A stretch of 64,000 nucleotides of DNA. Source: Halichondria panicea (lineage: Eukaryota; Porifera; Demospongiae; Suberitida; Halichondriidae). Both the position numbers and the translations under genes were made by a program. Below are positions 24,990-35,525 of this stretch, in pieces (the first letter of the stretch is position 1; the number at the start of each line of letters is the position of its first letter). Location of the stretch: positions 780,001-844,000 of the forward strand of contig NC_087385.1 of assembly GCF_963675165.1 (NCBI RefSeq), written 5' to 3'. The notes below the pieces were generated by a model, which was not told the origin of the DNA, made no database searches, and worked only from the letters and a program-made list of their open reading frames with translations.

Positions 24990-26700
24990 CAGCTGGTCCA
25001 GGTCTCCTTGGTGTCGTCCTTTCACTCCCTACACAAAGTACAAGTGTTTAAACATTCTCGGTATGGCTCCGTTGGTATCAGGTAAACCTGAAAATGCATT
25101 CGTTGGTCCATTAAAGTTCCTATTTCAGTGGGTGGACCAACGGGCTGGATAACAAGCAAGAAAATACATTGTACTTTGCATGCATTCTTTTTTATAGCCG
25201 TATCCGAGCTCATTTAAAAGCTTGGTGTCTTCGTTGGCATCAGGAAAACCTGCTCGTTAGTCCATACAGGAGGCCGTTTCTGGAAACTAGGTGGACCAAC
25301 GGCCTGGACGACAAGTAAAAAAATAGTTCACGCACTTTGAATGCATGCACTTTGAATGCATTCTGTGTTCCCCAGTTTGGTGTGATTATGAGCTCATTTC
25401 AAAGCTTGGTGTCTCCGTTGGCATCATTATAAACTGGAAATCCTGCTTGTTGGTCTATGAGGTTTCCTGTTTCTGGAAACTGGATGGACCAACGGCCTGG
25501 ACGACAAGTAAAAAAATAGTTCGCGCACTTTGAATGTATTCTTTTAATGTGTTCTCCAGTTTGGTGTGATTATGAGCTCATTTCAAAGCTTGGTGTCTCC
25601 GTTGGCATCATTATAAACTGGAAATCCTGCTTGTTGGTCTATGAGGTTTCCTGTTTCTGGAAACTGGATAGACCAACGGCCTGGACGACAAGTAAAACAA
25701 TAGTTCGCGCACTTTGAATGTATTCTTTTAATATGTTCTCCAGTTTGGTGTGATTATGAGCTCATTTCAAAGCTTGGTGTCTCCGTTGCATCATTATAAA
25801 CTGGAAATCCTGCTTGTTGGTCTATGAGGTTTCCTGTTTCTGGAAACTGGATGGACCAACGGCCTGGACGACAAGTAAAAAAATAGTTCGCACACTTAGA
25901 ATGTATTCTTCTTAATGTGTTCTCCAGTTTGGTGTGAGCAAGCTTGCATGGTGTCTCCGTTGGCATCATTAAACTGGAAAACCTGCTCGTTGATCCATAT
26001 AAGGTTTCATGTTTCTGGAAACTGGGTGGACAATTAATGGCCTGAACGACAAGTAAGAAAATAGTTCACGCACTTTCTTTTAATGTGTTCCAGGTTGGTG
26101 TGAGCTTCAAAGCTTGCATGGTGTCTCCGTTGGCATCTTTAAACTAGAAAACCTGCTCGTTGGTCCATAAGATGTCCTGCTTCTGGAAACTAGGTGGACC
26201 AACGGCCTGGACGACAAGTAAGAAATAGTTCACGCAGCTTGAATGCAATGTGTTCCAGGTTGGTGTCAGCTCATTTCAAAGCTTAGTGTCTCTTGTTTGC
26301 ATCAATTAAGGAAACTAGGTGGACCAACGGCCTGGACGACAAGTAAGAAAATAGTTCACGCAGCTTGAGCATTCTTTTAATGTGTTCCTGCATAGTTGGT
26401 TGTCAGAGCTTGGTGGCTCTCCGTTGGCATCATGCAGTTATACTAATAAACCTGGACGTTGGCCCATAACCTTTTCTGTTTTGGAAACTGGGTGGACCAA
26501 CGGCCTGGACGACACTGACAGGTAAGAAAATAGTTCATGCAGCTTAGCTTGCATTCATTCTTTTATAGGTGGGTATCAGCTCATTTCAAATGCTGCATGC
26601 ATGGTGGCTTTGTTGGAAACTCGAAAACCTGTTTCCTGCATGGTCTATCAGAATATCATATCCAGCCGGAAATTGGATAGACAACAGCCTATACGACAGG
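24990..26700 (+). repeat. left subterminal array of hairpin-forming units
   Basis: About ten diverged units of 120-190 bp share 'TGGACCAACGGCCTGGACGA', 'agctcatttcaaagcttggt' and 'gtctccgttggcatcat'. Each unit holds TTGGTCCAT...GTTTCC...GGAAAC...ATGGACCAA, an inverted repeat with a short loop. Confidence 0.8.
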
Positions 26701-28087
26701 TAAGGTAATAAGTAACACACGACAGTCTGGTATGTACACTTTTACAGCTGTGATGATCACAATGATATCGACTAATTCAAGTCTATAATTATTAATTTTG
26801 TTTACACAATTTGTCAGACTACTGTCGTAAAAACTCACCATACAGCTGCATCTACAGACTCTATTATACATCAGACTGAATGAAAGCCTCACTGCGACTC
26901 TGTATGCTGAAATCTACAATGACATTAAGGATTCTGTTTCCGTGTAGAGTAAGGTATAAGTTGTCACACTGAATTCACTTTCATATTGTGTTTATGAGAA
27001 TTTCATTGTTCCAACGTATACATCATATAGAGGCTGGCACGGGATTCTTGTTGCTGTCAATCTCCCAAAGAAAACGTATGTTATTATGCATGTGATTGAG
27101 TTTCTGGAGTCTAATTCGACCAGTACCCATACATGCATGTGAGCTCCTCATGGATGCATTATATTGTGTGATAGGATTACATGTTTTGTTGGTCTGTCAA
27201 AAAGGTTATTACTAATGTGAGTACAATTTTCCTTTTCTGTAGTGTCTATGTTCTTGACTCCCAGTCGCCAATTCTCTCACCTTTTACTGAGCAGGCAACA
27301 TGCATGCACAAGACATTAATCAATTCTTAAGCATGTGCATTCGATCACCTGCAAAGATGGATATACAGTGTGTGAAGGTATATAATTTATAATAATTTAT
27401 AGAGTGCACATGCATGGGGTAATCATAAAAGTTAAATCATTGACTTGCTTAGTTGCCCCAAATGCAATTTTTTTTGTCTTCTTGGATACTCCACGCACTC
27501 CTTAATTGTTTCGTGATGGATTTTATTTCACGAATGTTTATTGTATTAGGTGGCCGCTCAGGATGGAGTTGAATGTGGCATTCATGTGATACACAATAAT
27601 TATTATGACAATGGTCAAGGTACGTGATGGTATATGTAAAAGCATTTGTGAGTATTTACACTAACACAATTGATCAGTTTTCTGGACTACCTGCATCAAA
27701 GCACCTGCAAAAGTCTGTAAACACTGCTGAATTACGTGGATTGATCCTGTTATCATGCTACTCCACTCAACAAAGGTAAAAAAAATGATTTTGGCTACTC
27801 CCTCATGCATGTGTACCTATATACTGCAGCCAAAAGACATCTCACGGCGTCAGAAGGAGTAAAAGGGTTGCTAATACAGATCTGCAGGTGAGTACACCAC
27901 ACTGACACGCACTCATGATTGTGTTCATGCATTCACAAACGTTGATTGCTATGTACTTGTATAATGTGTATATGAGCATGCTTCAATGCATGCTGGTATA
28001 TAAACTATACCGACATTGTCTACTATGCAATAGACTGATGATGATGCCAGTGTATCTGTTAAGAAGACAGCAAAATCGAAGCCTTAA
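26655..28087 (+). CDS. Ulp1-like (C48) cysteine peptidase of the KDZ element
   Basis: Short exons are visible: GNWIDNSLYDR (to 26,699), GWHGILVAVNLPKKT (about 27,032-27,076), VYVLDSQSPILSPF (from about 27,240), AAQDGVECGIHVIHN (27,551-27,620), RRSKRVANTDLQ (27,830-27,889) and TDDDASVSVKKTAKSKP with stop TAA (28,034-28,087). The His (WH), Asp (LDS), Gln (QDG) and Cys (ECG) of the Ulp1 catalytic set are all present in order. This fold removes SUMO-like modifiers or processes polyproteins, and it is known to accompany several transposon groups. One frame change is needed between the LDS exon and its 3' part, and another after NGQ, so decay has begun. It is convergent with the transposase. Confidence 0.65.
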
Positions 28088-28379
28088 CTGCTATTTTTAC
28101 TTAACATTAATTGTATAGCTTGTAGTATAGATCAGAATGTTTATTTTTTATTGTATATAATTATGTGCAATAATATAGTTACTAGTTTCCCTCATATAGT
28201 TTTTCATCTGTTATTCCCCCATGCATATAATATGATTGTGTTGTGTGTAATTTCTTCAGTCACCCCTTATTGTAACGCATGCATGATAAGTCAGAACAAG
28301 TGACGCCACAATTTTAAATTCATGGTTGTAAAAACAAAAAGTGCATGACAAGACCATCATGCATGTGAGTACATTATAC

Positions 28380-31300
28380 TTATAGTTTTTTCTGATTGTG
28401 ATACCATAAATAAAATCCACAATGTGTGAGGAAATTTCTTTTATTCATATACGACAGTGACGATTTGATTCTCTTCAAGCATGAATTGCTTTGCTCTACC
28501 ATCTGGCTGTTCAAGGCATCATATTGTCTATAGGTGCTCATTTTGTAAGCAACACTGCATCCTGTATGATATATAAGTGCATGGTAATTAAAATCATAAT
28601 TATACTTAACATACAATTATTATATACCTGAATGATTTGGCCAATGGAAACGATCTACTAGACCTAGAAACCGACTGTGCCTGAAAAAGGGGGGCTCTCT
28701 AGTATTGGTGCAGGTTGCAACTATTGTCGTATATGATGACTTCAGGTGCTGCAGATACAAGGGCATATAATTATATTATGCAATTGCATGCCGGAAGAGT
28801 TCAAAAATAATCATCCCGATATATATAGCATTTATACCTGATGAGAATCGTTCATATAAGATAGTGAAGGAATGTTGGGGGATTCCTGAACTTCCATCAG
28901 TTGGAATCCATAGCAAATTCCTATACAATATTGATGCAAATTAATGTACCATAATTATTACTAGAATGTTTTGCGAGCATCAAACATTTGCGAATTTTGC
29001 GAGGGTTGATCAATAAAATCCGCAAAACCTAAATTATTACTAGTAAATACTTGCCAGAACACAATAGTTAGATCGCAAAGGGTCAAATTTTCTGCTGATT
29101 TGGCTCATTCGCAAAGGTTTTTCACCTGCAAAATATTCTAGTAATACGGTAGAGGCGTAATAATTATAATTATCATGCATGCAGCATTACCATGCATGCT
29201 GACAATACAGAGTAAATATCCCCGGTAGCAGTGATGGATGTCTTGAGCTTTTTTTTGTACATACAGAGGATTTAGAACTGTCAGCCTTATAAATCTTTCG
29301 TTTTCTTAGTGAAGGAAGCTTTGGAAAGTACGATATCATATCATCATCATTAATGTCAGTGTGGTCACCAGTACTAGACTCTGTGAAGTCTTGCGTAAAT
29401 GGGGCTAATGATAATTCCACAAGCCTTTTTAGTATAGGCTGCAATGCTTCAGTGGGGTAAGAAGGAAGACATTCAATTAAAGTGAACAGTACTGGAGCTT
29501 CCTTTTGTAGAAAGGCCATCTTTTTTGCATTTGACTTCAAGGAGCCAGAAGACTCCATTTCCTTTAGCATTTTGTGCACTTCTTCTGTAGGTGGTACCAA
29601 AGCACACACAGGTGATGCTGAACTGAGAGCTTGCAGTAAATTAATCCAGTGCTTGCAACAGGAGACAGCTGTATCAGCCTCGTTGACTTCTTTAGCTATT
29701 GTGGTGATAAGTTTGACCAAACTTGGTGCGTGCAAATGTAGTAATTCTAGAAGAGAAGTGAATTCATGCTGGCTTATACACTTCTTTGTAGTAAACATCT
29801 TCAGCTGCATGCGTGCGTGTTGTCTTGTTGTTGATGTATATCCGATCATGGAAACTAGTGTTGAAAGAAAATAAATACAGTAACTTTTCAGCTGTCCGCA
29901 TGATCCTAAACTTATCACAACAATAATTGCTGAATAAATAAAACAGCTTTCGCCACACTGTATATGATTACTATGATGAGAGGCACCTTCTACAAATGGA
30001 TTCAAGTTTTGAATAAATCTGTGCATGCATGCTTGGCAAGGTATTTATTTTGTCTTAGCTCAGGGAGGACTATCATTATATATATAATCATTATATACAG
30101 TGGTTGATTACATGGGAAAATTTGCACTTATCTTCCAGTACAGCTGATAGGGGATGAGGTTTTATGAACTCCAGAACCGTTGAGTTGGGACTTCCAGGGC
30201 ATAAGGTCTTTTCTGAATGCTAAACAAGTAGCATCCATGACAACAATGGGTGGACAATCTCCACACGCAGTGCACTGAAATCCTACTTGATAATCAATGT
30301 CTAACAGGTCAAGAAAGGCATACCACGACAACCGATAGTGATTGTATGTAAACATATACTTATTAAACTGATCGCCGAATCCTGCATCTTCATGGTTTTT
30401 AACCAACACACAATACTGGGTATATATAGTTGTTCTGAAGAGGAAATGTATCGTTAATAGTCAAAGTGCACACACATGCAACATTAATTACCTTCCCAAA
30501 AGGAATTGATGCATAAAACCTCGCAGAACTTCATAGGATACCAGGAACTTGCCCATAGTCACTAATTCTACTAGTTGGCCATCAAATTCTTTACGTTTCT
30601 TACATCCTGAGCAATACCTAACATGCACTGTTTGGTCAATAATAATTGTTATGGATTTATACTTCTAAAGCCACCTACCATTCGCATTGATAACTGTATT
30701 GAGCAGTATAATTTTGCTCCGTACAGATTCCTGCTTGTCTTCTTCATCTCGTGTAAGCGTACTGCACACTTTACAATATGTGTCGACTGAGCCCAAAATA
30801 GAAGTGTTGTTTACAATGTTGAAGCGATCAGCTACAGTACATGCCAGTTGTTGAGACAATTCACTTGATAAATTGAACGGTATATACTGCTTGATGAAAT
30901 TAAGGGACCGATACTGATGCACATGCACTTGTCTATTCTGCTGCACACTAGACAGATCTTTTGCAATTTTATTGAGGCAGTCATGTTTACCCTCATCCGG
31001 GCTATTCAATGCTTTCTCGACAATGTCCACATGTGAACTGTGCTGTTTATTGTACTTGCATGTATAACAGTACAGACTCCTTAATTGTTTATCATCAATA
31101 CGAACTTGTACAACACCATGGCCACTATATCAGCTCTTGTACATACCGCCTGCCACCGCCTGCCCAATAGAGCATACAACCTGTAAATCATTATAATTAT
31201 ATAGTTGTGATTGGAGACGTACATGCATGCACAGTAGTGTCCAACTTACCTCTGTGCCAACATTTATACTGTAGGAGGTGTCCTCCTTGTGAGGTTCGAT

Positions 31301-32134
31301 ATATTCAAAGTATACGAATGATCTGAATGGGTATGAGGATAAATCATAAATATTAGCTGTGCATGCACTTTTAGAAGACATGTACCTGATAATTCTTGAG
31401 CTGATGTAATGTTGTGAATATTGTCAGTCTCTTGGATAATCAGTCTAGTTGGTTCGATGTGGATACATTCAGAGCCAACAATGCTTGTGAATGCATCATA
31501 TGTGGAATCAACCGAAGTGGAGCAGCTATTTAGTAAGTGGCCACGTGCACTATCACAACTGCACCAGTATACCCACTGTATACCATCACTGAAGTGCAAC
31601 CCACAGCGTGAGACGAAAAGAAACTCCATGCTCAGTGAAGTTAACCGATTAGCCGCGGTTGACGCAAATTTGCGTCATTAAGGAGATCAACAGACCAACC
31701 TACATGAATATAATTATACTTCATCTCTCTATAATTTTTATAATATTATATGCATGCAATTATACGCACGAAAAAGATAATATACTTACATTCAAAGAGG
31801 AATCGATTCTATTGATTCCCTGTATAACAAACGACCGGAGAGAGTTGTCCAATGAGTTGAAAGCACGCTGTTCATGTACACTGATGAGATATGCAGACAG
31901 CAATGGCACTGGAATTCCAGACGGCTTTGTTTCTGACTTTGAAACATTATCCTGCAATGGCATGATTGTAGAGATCTAATGTTTGAGTTTGTACAATTAC
32001 CTGTACTTTGTATCCGGCTTGACTTAGTGTCATATCATCAAAAGGCTCATTATATGGCCCTCTTGGTCACTCCTGAATTGAGTTGACACGATTCCCTTTC
32101 CCTGAACAACTCGGTGCATTTTCTTGATCTGACC
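28380..32134 (-). pseudogene. KDZ transposase, decayed
   Basis: Minus-strand exons run from 32,134 to the stop at 28,380. They include 31,790-31,951, 31,386 to about 31,650 (WCSCDSARGH...ECIHI, a SWIM-like CxC...CxH finger), about 30,665-31,030 (TYCKVCSTL), about 30,492-30,620 (YCSGCKKRKEF), about 30,142-30,432 (FQCTACGDCPPIVVMDAT), 29,191 to about 30,010 (ends LPGIFTLYCQH), 28,838-28,920 (ICYGFQLMEVQESPN), 28,628-28,748 (PEVIIYDNSCNLHQY, then LVDRFHWPNH) and 28,380-28,561 (NSQMVEQSNSCLKRIKSSL). These are the KDZ signature blocks with both Asp (MDA, YDN) and the Glu (VEQ) candidates. Lesions are a TGA at 32,067-32,069, a CATG duplication before the 29,191 donor and a frameshift after HQY near 28,705. 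Confidence 0.8.
28945..29152. mobile_element. MITE-like element inside a transposase intron
   Basis: The left 'attattactagaatgttttgc' and right 'gcaaaatattctagtaatac' are inverted copies separated by about 170 bp. The internal sequence has repeated 'gcaaa'/'tttgc' palindromes. It lies wholly within the intron between the exons at 29,191 and 28,920. The exact ends and target duplication are not certain. Confidence 0.55.
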
Positions 32135-33600
32135 TACAAATTGAACGATATAATACACACTTGGGATTAATTTACTTCTTCGTGATCACTTAGCAATAGG
32201 TTGTGGATGGTACCGTATATTGGAGGATAGTTCTTTCTATTGCAAACTGCGAATGCATAATTCGCAATCGAAATAAACGCAAAGAAAGAGCATGCGCATG
32301 CATTTCGCAATAGCAATCAGGCTTGTACATCAATATCGAATACCCCGCATTCATACCCATATAGATTTATACTAATTATGCTTTAATACTCTTACTATAG
32401 GGTAGTGTTTCCTCTTCTTCTTTAACTTGTTTGAGCAAAATGAATATTTATCTTCGTTAGCCTCTCGAATCTGTTTCCATGAGTGGCTTATAACTGGATC
32501 ATATATAGGCCTTCTATAATTGATGACGTGTTTTATTGCCACGAGCTAGTGCATTTGTACATAGCACATGCACAATGATAGCTATACATTATTATAGTGA
32601 CTCACTACATCAGTGTTGCAGATGTTGCATGAATGAATAGGAATCACCCATGCAGTGATACCCAACCAATTATACTGATTACTCATATACATGTCATTGG
32701 ATACAATATAATATATAAATTATATATAGATATACATGGGTATATATAATATACCCATGCACGGCAAATATCGTCATGGTCAATGTTGCTAGATTAAGAA
32801 ACCGATTCTGGATCATGGGCCTTCTATAATGATGACGATATGATTGATGGATGTTATAGAGGTCCGGGATAATTATATTTATTGTTCACCCAAAAATAGC
32901 AATATAATTATATAGATAGGAGAAGTATCAATTTCAGCCCCACTACGCCCCGTGTACGTATGTCGGGGTTTAGTGTGGATTTGCATGATCAATATCCTGG
33001 GAGCCTGGGTGAAATCAAATTGCCTCTTTCCCTCCCATATACCCCCACTTCATAACCTCGGGATTTGACTATACACGCGTGCATGTGCTATACACTTCTC
33101 TCCATGGATATTGCTGTTGTAAGTTTGTATACTAAGGAACTCAAATTCTCACCCTATATCCCGCACCTCAGGGTTACCAAAACCCCACTATGTCCTACAG
33201 GGGGAGGGCAGTGGGGACTGACATGGATCGGTGCATAATTCACTTGTGCATGGTATCACTATTTTTTATATATAGATCTAGACTGAGGCTCAGTATCACT
33301 GTTGCTCACCGAGAATTCAAAGTCATCTTGTTCATTGCCTGTGGCAGCCTGCTCTTCATTAGAATCAGTCATTATACAGCCTAAGTCTAGATCTATAGAA
33401 TTAACAGAAAGATCAGAGTTCATTAGATGTCATAATCGGCACCGCAGCCAGGTTTAAATCAACCACATCAAATAGCAAAGTTTATGCAACAACACCCACA
33501 CACACATATTCAAAAGATGTGATGTCTAACCACAGGATGTCAGGTCCCACACTGAGGCAGCATGCACTGTATGTAATAGTAGTCAACAACTGGAGAAACA
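32135..33600. other. non-coding AT-rich part of the KDZ element
   Basis: No convincing exon was recognised. Many 'tgcatgca' and 'tatata' runs occur. Unseen 5' exons of the transposase could lie in the first few hundred bases. Confidence 0.4.
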
Positions 33601-34720
33601 TAATTATTTTCTTACCTGCATGGATTGGTCCATCGAATTTCCAGGAATAATTTTTATGATATACTTATACGATGGGGCCCCATGCAGTTATCTCGTTTAA
33701 TTGATGCCAATGGAGCCACCAAACTTGGAAAGTTGAAACCAACACAATAAATGCAAGCTGCATAAAAACTCTTTTCTTACCCCTGTTGTCTGTTGGTCTA
33801 CCCAATTTCTAGAAACTGGAAACTTTAATAGATCAACAAGCAGGTTTTCAATGCTAAAGGAGCCACCAAACATTGAAATGAGTATACATGAAATCAAGCT
33901 GCGTGAACTATTTCTTGCTTGTCGTCCAAGGACGTTGGTCCATCCAGTTTCCATAAACAGGTAACCTTATGGACCAACGAGCAGGTTTTCCAGTTTAATG
34001 ATGCCAAAGGAGACACCAAGCTTTGAAATGAGCTCAAACACATTAAATTATGCATTCAAGCTGCGCGAACTATTTTCTCACTTGTCGTTCAGGTCGTTGG
34101 TCCACCTAGTTTCCAGAAATAGGAAACCTTATGGACCAACAAGCAGGTTTTGATGCCAACGGAGATACTAAGCTTTGAAACGAGCTGACACCAATCTGAT
34201 ACCAACATGGAACACATTAAATAATGCATTCAAGCTGCGTGAACTATTTTCTTACTTGTCGTCCAGGCCGTTGGTCCACCTAATTTCCAGAAAAAGGAAA
34301 CCTTATGGACCAACAAGCAAGTTTTCTTTTAATTGATGCCAATGGAGACACTAAACTTTGAAAAATGAGCTGTGACACCAGCCTGGAACACATTATTCAA
34401 GCTGTGCGACTATTTTCTTACTTGCCGTCCAGGTCGTTGGTCCACCTAGTTTCCAGAAACAGCCTCTTATGGACCAACAAGCAGGTTTTCCTGATGTCAA
34501 CGAACCCCTGCAAGCTTTGAAATGAGCTGCCCACCTAGAACACTTTATGCAAGCTGGGTGAATTCTTTTACCAGTCGTCCAGGCAGTTGGTCCATGCACC
34601 TAATTTTAATAGGCCCCTTAATGGACCAACCAGCAGGTTTTAATGATGCCTGGAGCAATCAAGCAAGTGTAACATGCAACACTGTTTGCTGTAGATCCTG
34701 TGAACAGAAGTTTGCAATGA
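33600..34720 (-). repeat. right subterminal array, inverted copy of the left array
   Basis: Seven to eight diverged units carry 'gtcgtccaggccgttggtcc' and 'ctttgaaatgagct', the reverse complement of the left-array units, with the same GTTGGTCCA...TGGACCAAC hairpins. Confidence 0.8.
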
Positions 34721-35035
34721 AACGGATAAAGAAACTGGCAAACTGTAGGGCAACCCGGTAAAACCAGACATGCATTAAAAATTAAAATGTGCATGCAGCT
34801 TTCCATATCCTTTTGCTTCAAGACATAGTACATGCTGCAGGGGGTACTTTATATAACCATATTTCTGTGCTCTATTATCTATGATATAACTAGTCTATAT
34901 ATCTCTAGTTAGCTGTGTGTGGTATCAGCTTGTTGTGTGAGCCCCACCCACCATGCAAGCTCTCAAGCCTCTATGACGTAATCTACCGTTGGTCCATTTA
35001 TCAGAGTCCATTGCCACATTCTGGAAAGTGTAATA

Positions 35036-35259
35036 CCGTATAGCGCGAAATTTTCGAGGCACTTATATTTCGTGGATTAGCCTCTAAAAGCTATTTCGTT
35101 GCACAATGTTCGCGGAATGACTGCTTACCGGAAGCCACGCCTTTAAATCTATGCATGCTATAGCAGGTAATTCAATTTTCGTGGACTTAATTTTCGTGTA
35201 GGATTCTAACCCACGAAATCCGCGAAAATTAAGCCCCTCGAAAATTTCGCGCTATACGG
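35036..35259. mobile_element. TA-flanked MITE nested in the KDZ right end
   Basis: The 224-bp element has perfect 24-bp inverted ends starting CCGTATAGCGCGAAATTTTC. TA dinucleotides at 35,034-35,035 and 35,260-35,261 are the target duplication. Removing it restores the KDZ right terminus. Confidence 0.9.
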
Positions 35260-35265
35260 TACCTC

Positions 35266-35431
35266 CTCTCTGATATCTCTGAGGGAGTGTTCTACTGTCC
35301 ATGACTTGTAAGTTGAAATGCTGTGTCTCATTGCTGCTATAGATATACAGAGTTCATGTCAGTCATGTGATGGTTGTTGATCTGGTTAGGTCCTATAGCT
35401 AGCATGCATAATCTCAGTCCAGGCTCAACCA

Positions 35432-35486
<55 letters not shown>

Positions 35487-35522
35487 TGGCATAAATACTG
35501 TCTCATGATCACTCCTGTGCAG
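35266..35522 (+). promoter_or_regulatory. K3 half of the split 5' cassette
   Basis: It begins with the right 7-bp duplication CTCTCTG and continues with the plus-strand 5' exon, an expanded (TG)n tract of about 50 bp and the acceptor CACTCCTGTGCAG. Its other half is at 24,370-24,685, so K3 has lost the normal adjacency to its divergent partner. Confidence 0.5.
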
Positions 35523-35525
35523 GTA

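Larger units (their letters stand above)
24686..35265. mobile_element. KDZ-superfamily (Kyakuja-Dileera-Zisupton) DNA transposon
   Basis: The element is 10,580 bp. Terminal inverted repeats start GAGTTATTACACTTTCCAGA on the left and GAGGTATTACACTTTCCAGA on the right, once the MITE nested at 35,036-35,259 is removed. Similarity continues for about 100 bp, including ATGGACCAACGGTAGATTAC. It is flanked by the 7-bp duplication CTCTCTG. It carries a KDZ transposase (minus), an Ulp1-like cysteine peptidase (plus) and two inverted subterminal repeat arrays. It lies in the head-to-head 5' cassette between S-A and K3. The transposase has visible lesions, so this copy is probably not autonomous. Confidence 0.85.

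Noticed and set aside
29482-29874. Plus-strand 130-codon frame
   Set aside because: It lies antisense to the transposase exon 29,191-30,010, which carries the KDZ context.
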